From NCBI GenBank assembly GCA_045617405.1, contig JAZLIL010000010.1, forward strand, positions 1-6,037: a stretch of DNA of 6,037 nt. The letters run 5' to 3'. Positions 1-5,221 of this stretch are shown here, piece by piece (within the stretch, counting starts at the first letter, position 1; every line of letters starts with the position of its first letter). The translations under genes were made by a program, and so were the position numbers. The notes under the pieces were generated by a model that saw only the letters and a program-made list of their open reading frames with translations, did not search any database and was not told the DNA's origin. The DNA comes from JAZLIL01 sp045617405 (GTDB lineage Bacteria; Bacillota; Clostridia; Lachnospirales; Lachnospiraceae).

Positions 1-103
1 CTGCCAACTGTTTTTGTGTTATCTTTCGTCTTTTTCGAATTGACTTCAATTTTTGAGCCATTTTAATGGCTACATCTGATGGTGTTTCAAAAATATATAG
101 CAT
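1..103 (-). CDS. N-terminus of an XRE/HipB-like helix-turn-helix transcriptional regulator (partial, runs off left edge)
   Basis: The complement reads from ATG at 103 to the window edge with no stop, giving 34 codons that begin MLYIFETPSDVAIKMAQKLK and continue SIRKRRKITQKQLA. The segment LKSIRKRRKITQKQLA is the usual first helix and start of the recognition unit of an XRE-family HTH domain (helix 1, then the T-Q-x-x-L-A turn). The start is fixed by an AGGAGG at 109-114, five bases upstream, and by a close promoter that leaves only about 15 bases of leader. Short regulators with this type of N-terminus are often antitoxins next to a HipA-like kinase, which would lie further left, off the window. 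That partner is inference only. The HTH call is fairly secure; DNA target and cellular role cannot be seen. Confidence 0.82.
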   Translation of the reverse strand, partial: MLYIFETPSDVAIKMAQKLKSIRKRRKITQKQLA

Positions 104-125
104 GATGCCCTCCTGTATTGCTACC

Positions 126-154
126 ATTATATCATTAATCGCAGGAAATGTCAC
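126..154 (-). promoter_or_regulatory. Sigma-A-type promoter for the HTH regulator
   Basis: On the minus strand a GTGACA -35 box (149-154) is separated by exactly 17 bases from a perfect TATAAT -10 box (126-131). The predicted transcription start is near 119, only about five bases before the AGGAGG site at 109-114, so the leader is very short. Confidence 0.7.
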
Positions 155-179
155 GTATTTGATATTATAGTAGCAATTA

Positions 180-200
180 TTATAGAGCTATACTCTATAA
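180..200. promoter_or_regulatory. Perfect 8-bp inverted repeat, candidate operator upstream of the HTH gene
   Basis: TTATAGAG and CTCTATAA are perfect complements separated by the five bases CTATA. The site lies about 25 bp upstream of the HTH gene's -35 box. XRE/HipB regulators commonly bind such short palindromes near their own promoter, so autoregulation is plausible, but its position is upstream of rather than over the promoter. The sequence could equally be a chance palindrome in AT-rich DNA. Confidence 0.4.
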
Positions 201-374
201 GGAAAACCTGTGTTTATATTCTTTTTATTATATTTATTATATTCTGCTTACCCTTTACCTGTATACCACAATCTAATACATATTCATACAGAATAAATAT
301 ATCAGAGATTATCATTAAATACCACATCTAATTCCCCAAGTCCGAAAATATGCTTTTGTGCGTATAAACAGCGA
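201..374. other. AT-rich intergenic spacer, no gene seen
   Basis: This stretch is strongly AT-rich and contains no open frame with a credible start. It holds a perfect 9-bp tandem direct repeat (TTTATTATA at 224-232 and 233-241) and a minor 5-bp inverted repeat (TATTC at 281-285, GAATA at 291-295). It separates the divergent HTH gene from the plus-strand promoter at 375. Nothing here resembles a known RNA gene. Confidence 0.5.
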
Positions 375-403
375 TTGACAGTGCGAACTCGAGGTATTAG
401 CAT
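375..403 (+). promoter_or_regulatory. Candidate promoter for the acidic membrane-protein gene
   Basis: A perfect TTGACA -35 box (375-380) is followed after 17 bases by TAGCAT (398-403), which matches four of six -10 consensus bases. CATAAT at 401-406 is an alternative with a longer, less favourable gap. If used, transcription starts near 410 and produces a leader of about 200 bases containing the hairpin at 432-461 and the GACAT array before the start codon at 615. Confidence 0.5.
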
Positions 404-415
404 AATATTAAATGA

Positions 416-429
416 ACGGTGACAGGTCA
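416..429 (+). repeat. 14-bp direct repeat, copy 1 (copy 2 at 1662-1675)
   Basis: ACGGTGACAGGTCA occurs here and identically at 1662-1675, immediately after the stop codon of the gene at 615-1658. The two copies bracket that gene and its repeat leader. A diverged inverted copy lies at 1790-1804. This looks like a dispersed intergenic repeat family. Confidence 0.65.
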
Positions 430-431
430 GG

Positions 432-467
432 GTGTCAGGAATTCGTCAGGTACCCTAACACATTTTT
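432..467 (+). terminator. Imperfect hairpin plus T-run in the leader (terminator-like or REP-like palindrome)
   Basis: GTGTCAGG (432-439) pairs with CCTAACAC (454-461) with one mismatch around a 14-base loop, followed by TTTTT at 463-467. It lies downstream of the candidate promoter at 375-403 and ahead of the gene at 615, so it could act as an attenuator. It could also be a decayed copy of an intergenic palindromic repeat, since related GGTGACAGGTCA sequence sits just upstream and again at 1662. Confidence 0.4.
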
Positions 468-585
468 GACATCGCACCGCGGACATCGCACCGCAGACAT
501 AGCAGCGGACATTGTACCGCAGACATAGCAGCGGACATCGCACCGCGGACATCGCATCGCAGACATAGCAGCGGACATTGTACCG
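468..585 (+). repeat. GACAT tandem repeat array (nine units of 12 or 14 bp) in the 5' leader
   Basis: Nine head-to-tail units all begin GACAT: 468, 482, 496, 508, 522, 534, 548, 562 and 574. Unit types are GACATCGCACCGC(G/A), GACATAGCAGCG and GACATTGTACCG. A higher-order pattern is visible: the four-unit block at 468-519 is repeated almost exactly at 534-585 with one unit between them. Unit junctions create overlapping GCGG-N8-CCGC hairpins, for example 479-494, 505-520 and 531-546, plus one with a G-T pair at 545-560. The array ends 30 bases before the start codon at 615. A related GC-rich stretch (GACACCGCAGCACCGCAC, 1799-1816) lies before the next gene's ribosome binding site. There is no reading frame, spacer or cas context, so it is not CRISPR. 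Confidence 0.85.
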
Positions 586-614
586 TACCGAATAGTATGC
601 AGAATGGAGATATC

Positions 615-1658
615 ATGGAAGAAGTAATGTTGGCGAGTATATCAGATAAGCAATTTGCCGAGAGGCTTGTTAAGTATCTTGAGTATTCGGAGATTCCGGC
701 ACGGCTTGAGGAGAACGAAGAACTTGAGGAGTTTTCCGTTTTCGTGCCTGAGGAGAAGAAGAGTCTTGCAGGTACCCACCTATCTGTCTTTGTTCACATG
801 GAAAAGCAGCGCGCCGATGAAGAATTCGGAAGCGACGAAGAACCCGAAGAAGAAGCAGAAGAAGGCGGCGAGGTAAAGTCTTCCGACAGGTCTCTTTCCG
901 CTGATGCGGAAGAAAATGGGGAAGCAGCCGAGAACGGCGAGGCTTCAGCCGGGGACAGCGAAGCAGAAGAAGGCGGCGAGGCAAAGTCTTCTGGCAGGTT
1001 TCCTTCCGCTGATGCGGAAGATAATGGAGAAGCAGCCGAGAACGACGAGGCTTCAGCCGGGGACAGCGAAGCAGAAGAAGGCGGCGAGGCTTCAGCCTGT
1101 GACGCCGCCGAAGAGGACAACGTTGCAAAGTCTTCCGACAGGTCTCTTTTTGATGACGAAGAGGATGACGCCAACCCTGCAGCAAGGCGCCGCTCATCGG
1201 TAAACGTCTACACAAGCCGCGATGAGGTAAGCAAGGACATGTCACAGACAGCAGTGACCTTCTTCGGATTTGCGGTTGTGCTCATTGTCATTACCGTGCT
1301 CTGTGCCCTGAAGGTGTCAGTTTTTGCAAACTTTTCGAACATCATAGTATTCATCACGCTGCCGCTTCTGGCAGTCGGCTGCGCTGCAGTCGGTCTCAAC
1401 TCGAAAAAGCGTCAGAAACTCGCAGAATCCGAGGCGAGCGAAGAGCATGCGCTAAGGGACGCCGTCGTTGCCTGGCTCAACGAAAACATGACAAAGGAGC
1501 TCATCATGGAGAAGGATGACCCCGATGCATCCATCGAGATTAATTATATGAACAGAACCGAGTTCATTTCCGCAAAGTTCGATGAGCAGTTCCCCGATAT
1601 CGACGATGTCTTCAAGGAGGCACTTATCGAGGAGCACTACAACAAACTTTTCAGTTAA
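615..1658 (+). CDS. Unrecognised two-TM membrane protein with an acidic tandem-repeat domain
   Basis: This encodes 347 residues. I chose ATG 615 because GGAGA at 606-610 sits four to five bases upstream. The in-frame ATG at 597 abuts the repeat array and has no ribosome binding site. Residues 1-64 form a small alpha/beta-looking domain (MLASISDKQFAERLVKYLEY, then a strand-rich FSVFV segment) resembling DUF2007-type small domains; this is a weak resemblance. Residues about 67-185 are very acidic low-complexity sequence made of 36-residue repeats (AEEGGE, KSS, SADAE, NGEAAEN, EASAGDSE). Basic RRR near 191-193 precedes TM1 (about 212-234) and TM2 (about 241-261); KKRQK follows TM2. The positive charges suggest both ends are cytoplasmic. 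A soluble tail of about 85 residues ends at LFS. Candidate promoter at 375-403. Not enzymatic by any motif I can see; function unknown. Confidence 0.88.
   Translation: MEEVMLASISDKQFAERLVKYLEYSEIPARLEENEELEEFSVFVPEEKKSLAGTHLSVFVHMEKQRADEEFGSDEEPEEEAEEGGEVKSSDRSLSADAEENGEAAENGEASAGDSEAEEGGEAKSSGRFPSADAEDNGEAAENDEASAGDSEAEEGGEASACDAAEEDNVAKSSDRSLFDDEEDDANPAARRRSSVNVYTSRDEVSKDMSQTAVTFFGFAVVLIVITVLCALKVSVFANFSNIIVFITLPLLAVGCAAVGLNSKKRQKLAESEASEEHALRDAVVAWLNENMTKELIMEKDDPDASIEINYMNRTEFISAKFDEQFPDIDDVFKEALIEEHYNKLFS
852..1090 (+). repeat. 108-bp in-frame tandem repeat within the acidic domain
   Basis: Two nearly identical 108-bp copies lie at 852-959 and 960-1067, and a third begins at 1068 with 22 identical bases (GAAGCAGAAGAAGGCGGCGA and two more) before diverging. 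A later scrap (about 1125-1147, encoding AKSSDRSL) matches the part of the unit just after its start, so the third copy looks internally deleted. Each copy encodes 36 residues, keeping the frame. Copies differ by few substitutions, suggesting recent expansion or slippage and probable copy-number variation between strains. Confidence 0.9.
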
Positions 1659-1662
1659 CGGA

Positions 1663-1805
1663 CGGTGACAGGTCAAGGCTTTACAGACTGAAAAGAGCAG
1701 TGAGCATGTAGAAAAAAGCAGGGAAAACATTTGGCGTTTTCCGTCGGTTTACGTGACGCATACTGTCTGGTCAGGTGCCGGTTACGACACCTTGATCTGA
1801 CACCG
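1663..1805. repeat. 143-bp intergenic segment with imperfect terminal inverted repeats (MITE/REP-like)
   Basis: CGGTGACAGGTCAAGG (1663-1678) is matched in inverted orientation by CCTTGATCTGACACCG (1790-1805) at 14 of 16 positions. A nested hairpin, TCAGGTG (1770-1776) with CACCTTGA (1788-1795, one bulge), sits at the right end. The segment fills most of the gap between the two plus-strand genes and encodes nothing visible. The terminal motif is shared with 416-429. No target-site duplication is evident, so a transposon origin is unproven; it may instead be a long-range RNA stem or two independent copies of a dispersed repeat. Confidence 0.5.
1722..1742. terminator. Perfect 7-bp hairpin between the two plus-strand genes
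   Basis: GGAAAAC (1722-1728) pairs perfectly with GTTTTCC (1736-1742) around ATTTGGC. On the plus strand only a weak T-rich stretch (GTCGGTTT) follows, so termination after the upstream gene would be inefficient. On the minus strand a TTTTTT lies a few bases beyond the stem. No strong promoter was found between here and 1841, so partial read-through into the downstream gene is possible. Confidence 0.35.
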
Positions 1806-1840
1806 CAGCACCGCACAAACACAATAAGAGAGGGGTTTAT

Positions 1841-3796
1841 ATGAAGAACATCAAAAGAAGCATTTTCATCGTTTCCGTTGTTGCTTCGGCAGCGCTGGCG
1901 CTCTGTCTGATTTTCAGTTCTGCTGCTGTCAGGGCAAAGGGCGATGCCGGGCTTGGAATCACTGCGCTAAGGCAGATTTCCGAGGATACGCTCAAGGTAG
2001 GGCTTTCAGCGAGCGGCCTGGACTTAGCCGCATCTGACATCATTGTGACATATGATGACGATGGGAAGAAGATTGAAGCAGTCATCGAAGACATCCTGAT
2101 CAGTGCCAAGGACCGCACCGAGGGCAAAATTAAGATGCTTGCCCCTCTGGTCGCAGGAAAGGAGTACACCTTTAAGCTTGGAAAGAGCAAGAGGACGCTC
2201 ACTGCTGCATCCCTCACACTTCGTGATGTCGCAGGCTTTACCCTTCTCGACAGCAATATTCCTGTCGGAAGCCTGAGCAAGATCGATTTCGTGCTTGTCA
2301 ACAAGGACGGTGTTGCTATTCCCAACCGTATTGTGAACGACAACATTAAAATCGCAAATACGCGTGATTCTGAATTTGATATCAAGAAGGTCGGCAACAG
2401 CTGGGCCATTTCGCTTCTCGCGCCGAATCTCACATTCCCGCTCGAGTACGAGTTCTACAGCTCCTACATGGACGGCGGGCGTGCAAAGGTCAACAGCCTG
2501 AAGGGCAGCTTTGAGGTTACGGGAATTGAGGCGAAGGATCAGAAGGATTACTATTCCTTTGATTTCGGCTTCGATCAGAACCGCACCGTGCGGACGCTGA
2601 ATCTCGAGGACGGCGAGCAGCGCCTCTTTTACAAGGCTGTGCTCGAAGCTAAGAACACCATGGATCAGTACGAAATCTTCACGGATTCCGATTCGACACC
2701 CCGCTATGATTTTCTGTCACAAAACAGCGACGTCGTAAAGGTTGCGAAGCGCAATCGCGTGGTTTATTTCACCCCGCTCAAGACCGGTACCGCCATCATC
2801 GACGTCTACCGTTATCAGGGCACCATCCTCGAGAAGAAGGTCGGCTCCTTCAGTGTCGAGGTTCTGTCACGTGAAGACCTTCCCGCCGGTTCAGCTGCAG
2901 GCACAAAAGCAGACGCCGATTCCAAGACCGTCGGCTCAGCTGCAGGCGCAAAATCAAGCACCGGCTCCAAGGCTGCCGAAGATTTACCCGTACTGATTTT
3001 GGCGGATGCCGGAGTTATCTTTGAACTCTCTGCCGGAGAACTTGATACGGCACTTTATACCTTCAATAATGATGGGACAGGTATTACACCTGCGAAGGCG
3101 ATTCCTGAAATCAGCATTTCATCTTACAAAGTGAATGATGGAGAAAAGTTATCGAAGGCGCCTGACGCTTCTGCGATTCGCCCTTCAACGGAATTGACGA
3201 AGGCAGCGAAAAAGAAGACGGCGGGGAAACTTGCGTACTGGTTCACTGTCACTGACAGCAGCGGCAAGGACGTGACGGCACTCTTTACAGATCCCGCAAA
3301 TGGCGACGTTATCTCCGGGTGGAGCATTTCCGGGAACACGACCTACAACTCAAAGAGCGGCGCATATTCAGGCGGCCACTACAACATTGTGGGTGTTGAA
3401 AAGCTCCCTGCCGGTACCTGCACCGTTTCGTTTGCACGGACCGGAGGCGGCAGCGCCTACACGAAGCTTGGCAAGCTGAAGTTCGACGTCACCGATTCCG
3501 AGTACAAGCCCGACGTCCGCGCCAGAAGGTACGACATCGACACGGCAGATGACGAGCATGTAAAGAGCGCGTTCGAGGTTCGCCATTACAGCTCCCTTTC
3601 AAACAAGAGCTACGAGATTTACAACAGTGTCGAGTCCTTCAGGGACAATTACGAGAAAATCGGAAAGAATGCAGTCTTTGTCGAAAAGTTTGATCATCAG
3701 ATTCTTCTGGAGCTTGGAGACAAGGTCTATGTATATGAAGACCCCATCACTCTGAACGCCATGCTTCACGTCGGCGGCTATCGCTACGGAAACTGA
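1841..3796 (+). CDS. Secreted multidomain protein with Ig-like (Big_2-type) regions, function unknown
   Basis: This encodes 651 residues. ATG 1841 is supported by AGAGAGGGG at 1827-1835, five bases upstream. Residues 1-32 are a Sec signal peptide (KNIKR, a hydrophobic core to about 29, then AVRA before the predicted cut). Residues 38-123 resemble the beta-rich Ig-like modules of Clostridia surface proteins (ITALRQISEDTLKVGLSASG ... AGKEYTFKL). Residues 124-227 look like a second beta-rich module. Residues about 235-342 end in a Big_2-like pattern (SDVVKV, then TPLKTGTAIIDVYRY). A 39-residue Ala/Gly/Ser/Lys linker (344-382) with two 15-residue repeats follows. Residues 383-551 form another beta-rich region (GKLAYWFTVTDSSGKDVTAL, PAGTCTVSFA), and a C-terminal domain ends in GGYRYGN. 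I see no LPXTG motif, SLH domain, lipobox or catalytic motif, so it is probably released or non-covalently bound at the cell surface. Confidence 0.88.
   Translation: MKNIKRSIFIVSVVASAALALCLIFSSAAVRAKGDAGLGITALRQISEDTLKVGLSASGLDLAASDIIVTYDDDGKKIEAVIEDILISAKDRTEGKIKMLAPLVAGKEYTFKLGKSKRTLTAASLTLRDVAGFTLLDSNIPVGSLSKIDFVLVNKDGVAIPNRIVNDNIKIANTRDSEFDIKKVGNSWAISLLAPNLTFPLEYEFYSSYMDGGRAKVNSLKGSFEVTGIEAKDQKDYYSFDFGFDQNRTVRTLNLEDGEQRLFYKAVLEAKNTMDQYEIFTDSDSTPRYDFLSQNSDVVKVAKRNRVVYFTPLKTGTAIIDVYRYQGTILEKKVGSFSVEVLSREDLPAGSAAGTKADADSKTVGSAAGAKSSTGSKAAEDLPVLILADAGVIFELSAGELDTALYTFNNDGTGITPAKAIPEISISSYKVNDGEKLSKAPDASAIRPSTELTKAAKKKTAGKLAYWFTVTDSSGKDVTALFTDPANGDVISGWSISGNTTYNSKSGAYSGGHYNIVGVEKLPAGTCTVSFARTGGGSAYTKLGKLKFDVTDSEYKPDVRARRYDIDTADDEHVKSAFEVRHYSSLSNKSYEIYNSVESFRDNYEKIGKNAVFVEKFDHQILLELGDKVYVYEDPITLNAMLHVGGYRYGN
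2888..2977 (+). repeat. Two 45-bp in-frame linker repeats
   Basis: 2888-2932 and 2933-2977 encode GSAAGTKADADSKTV and GSAAGAKSSTGSKAA, two 15-residue copies sharing the GSAAG-x-K start and a SK near the end. They form a flexible hydrophilic linker between the Big_2-like region and the distal half of the secreted protein. The DNA copies have diverged, so this is an older duplication than the 108-bp repeat at 852. Confidence 0.8.
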
Positions 3797-3805
3797 GCAC
3801 AACAC

Positions 3806-3820
3806 TTGAGTCAGACTCAA
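3806..3820. repeat. 15-bp perfect palindrome after the secreted-protein gene
   Basis: TTGAGTC and GACTCAA flank a single central A, ten bases after the stop codon at 3796. The loop is too small for a good RNA hairpin, so a protein-binding site is more natural than a terminator. No gene start lies nearby, so its role is unclear. Confidence 0.4.
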
Positions 3821-3873
3821 CGCAAAAGGCTATGCTGAAGACAGAAGAATCGGACACTGATAAACAGCCGCCG

Positions 3874-3906
3874 CACACTCGTGACTTTAGTCGTGTGAGG
3901 CTTCAC
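3874..3906 (+). mobile_element. IS200/IS605-like right-end hairpin, solitary remnant
   Basis: CACAC (3874-3878) and GAC (3883-3885) pair with GTC (3890-3892) and GTGTG (3893-3897) around the loop TTTA, with an extra TCGT bulge on the left side. The stem is followed by AGGCTTCAC. The pattern of a GACTTTAGTC core, a GTGTGAGG flank and a terminal TTCA resembles the right ends of IS200/IS605-family elements, where TnpA recognises the hairpin and where TnpB-associated guide RNAs end. This is from memory of the family, not a database match. No tnpA or tnpB is present in the window, and the bulge suggests decay, so at most it is a fossil end or a non-autonomous derivative. Confidence 0.4.
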
Positions 3907-3937
3907 ATGGCGCTCGTGCTTGATTATGATCAAACAT

Positions 3938-3967
3938 AAAAAAGGCAGTTGAAAATCAACTGCCTTT
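3938..3967 (-). terminator. Strong rho-independent terminator, mainly for the minus-strand gene
   Basis: GGCAGTTGA (3944-3952) and TCAACTGCC (3956-3964) form a perfect 9-bp stem with a three-base loop, flanked by AAAAAA (3938-3943) and TTT (3965-3967). Read on the minus strand, the stem is followed by six Ts, which is a classical terminator about 120 bases past the stop of the gene at 4087-5181. On the plus strand only three Ts follow, but the A/T flanks extend the stem to 12 bp, so it may also stop the convergent gene ending at 3796. Confidence 0.85.
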
Positions 3968-3975
3968 GTGCTGCA

Positions 3976-4007
3976 ATCTGATTAAGGTAATCGGATGTGA
4001 CTCCGAT
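3976..4007. other. Pair of mutually exclusive hairpins in the convergent 3' region
   Basis: ATCTGATTA (3976-3984) can pair with TAATCGGAT (3988-3996) with one G-T pair, while ATCGGA (3990-3995) can instead pair perfectly with TCCGAT (4002-4007). The two stems share 3990-3995, so only one can form. They lie in the minus-strand transcript between the coding end at 4087 and the terminator at 3938. They may simply be an overlapping pair of decayed palindromes. Confidence 0.35.
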
Positions 4008-4033
4008 GCCCTCAGTTGAATATGTTTATTATG

Positions 4034-4072
4034 AATAAGCACTCATACTTTGGACGGTTACGGGTGCTTATT
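4034..4072. terminator. 11-bp hairpin just downstream of the minus-strand gene
   Basis: AATAAGCACTC (4034-4044) pairs with GGGTGCTTATT (4062-4072) with a single T-G wobble around a 17-base loop. It lies 15 bases beyond the stop of the gene at 4087-5181. On the minus strand no T-run follows, so it is more likely an mRNA 3'-end protector than a terminator; the real terminator is at 3938-3967. On the plus strand it is followed by GCCTTTTG. Confidence 0.45.
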
Positions 4073-4086
4073 GCCTTTTGTGGTTA

Positions 4087-5181
4087 TCAGCCGTTTACTT
4101 CTGTTATGAAAAGCTTATCTGTTACGATAACGCTCCACTCCTGCGTCTTGTCTTCGGCTACCTCGCCGGAAACGCTGATGTATGTTGCCTTGAGCTTTGC
4201 TGTTCCGGGTTTTAATGCAAATACGGCAAATCTTGTAGTAGCCGGGCCGCCTGCAAAGCCGGGGCCGTTATCAACACTTGCGAAAGTACCGCGATTTGCA
4301 ATTCCTACTACGTCTTCGCCTTCTACAGCCTCAAGCTGCCAGAAGTAGGGAACGCCTCCGTTTGTAGCGAAATCATAGTGTGTAACCGAAAGCAGATAGA
4401 AAAGCTGATCGCGAGCGATGCTGTAGCTCATTACCTCATCAACGGGGATGCAAAACTCAGGCATACCTACTGCATGAGGTCCGAGAATCTGCTCTGCTAA
4501 CTTGATGTTCATGTAACAAGCATCGAAGGTGATTGAAACTTTGCCATCATTGAATGCTGCAAGGATATCCTCTTTCTTAACATCGGGATAGTAAATGCCC
4601 ATGTCGGAATCGCCGAACATTGCGTTGGTTTCTTCAACCTGAGTAAGGATGTAATCAGCAAGATAATCGAAGAGACCCTTTGTGTCAAAGAGCTTCTTGA
4701 GTGCAATCTTCTTGCCTGTTGTTAAATCGAACTGAACTGAAACCGGTCTCCAGGTGCCATAGGCGCTCGCTTCGAGACTTGCAACAGCATCGGCGGTTAC
4801 TGAAAGACAGTTTCCAAGTCTGTTAGCTGTGTCTTCAACTGCATAAACCTCAACATGAAGGACATCCTCAGCTGTGAACCAGTCATTGTTTTCGGGCTTC
4901 TCGAAGTGCTTCCTGATGTCCTTGATAAAGCGCTTCTTTACTGCCTTGTTGAGCTTCTTTGTTGCTGCCTTGTCGTTCTCGATTTTGAAAACGGGATAGC
5001 TTGCAACGATTTCGGCATCTGCAAGACCGGCCTTGAACTTCACGGTCTTCTCCGTCATCTTCTTAACTGAAAGCTTAACGCCGACTTCAGGAATGATTTC
5101 TTCAGCTGCCTTTGCCGTTACGGGAGCAAAGAGTGCTGCACATAGTGCAAATGCACAGACAAGTGATAATAACTTCTTCAT
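4087..5181 (-). CDS. Secreted DUF4163/DUF3298 (PdaC/RsiV-like) protein with C-terminal chagasin-like domain
   Basis: This encodes 364 residues. The start at 5181 is chosen over one ten codons upstream because GAAAGGAG (complement of 5187-5194) lies five bases before it and the signal peptide begins right there (MKKLLSLVCAFALCAALFAP, AKA cleavage near 25). Residues about 44-130 match DUF4163 (YPVFKIEND, then KLNKAVKKRF). Residues about 147-254 match DUF3298 (VSVQFDLTTGKKIALKKLF, and FCIPVDEVMSYS in place of the usual F-Y-F/I ending). These modules occur in PdaC-type deacetylases and the anti-sigma factor RsiV; here there is no deacetylase or TM segment. Residues about 270-352 resemble the I42 chagasin-type protease inhibitor: NGGVPYFWQ (274-282) at the first loop, GFAGG (308-312) and FALKPGTAKLKATY (321-334). 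The third loop RPW is missing, so inhibitory activity is uncertain. Monocistronic, with its own promoter at 5374-5402 and terminator at 3938. Confidence 0.9.
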   Translation of the reverse strand: MKKLLSLVCAFALCAALFAPVTAKAAEEIIPEVGVKLSVKKMTEKTVKFKAGLADAEIVASYPVFKIENDKAATKKLNKAVKKRFIKDIRKHFEKPENNDWFTAEDVLHVEVYAVEDTANRLGNCLSVTADAVASLEASAYGTWRPVSVQFDLTTGKKIALKKLFDTKGLFDYLADYILTQVEETNAMFGDSDMGIYYPDVKKEDILAAFNDGKVSITFDACYMNIKLAEQILGPHAVGMPEFCIPVDEVMSYSIARDQLFYLLSVTHYDFATNGGVPYFWQLEAVEGEDVVGIANRGTFASVDNGPGFAGGPATTRFAVFALKPGTAKLKATYISVSGEVAEDKTQEWSVIVTDKLFITEVNG

Positions 5182-5221
5182 GATTTCTCCTTTCATATGT
5201 GATGAGGCCACCCTTTGGTAA

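Noticed and set aside
468..585. GACAT array as a CRISPR
   Set aside because: Units are contiguous, 12-14 bp, and have no unique spacers or cas genes.
597..614. Upstream ATG at 597 as the start of the membrane-protein gene
   Set aside because: No ribosome binding site precedes it and it abuts the repeat array; GGAGA at 606-610 fits ATG 615 better.
670..1245. Long minus-strand and alternate-frame open frames over the acidic repeat region
   Set aside because: The GAA/GAG/GCA-rich repeat lacks stop triplets in several frames, which creates false open frames (Arg/Leu-rich and Ser-rich products). The membrane-protein frame has the ribosome binding site and TM segments.
3832..3939. A 35-codon plus-strand open frame beginning MLKTEESDTDKQ
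   Set aside because: There is no ribosome binding site, and it spans the IS605-like hairpin. The product ends LVLDYDQT without any known match, so coding is not supported.
4016..4348. 110-codon plus-strand open frame overlapping the end of the DUF4163 gene
   Set aside because: It is antisense to a well-supported gene, lacks a ribosome binding site and crosses a hairpin.
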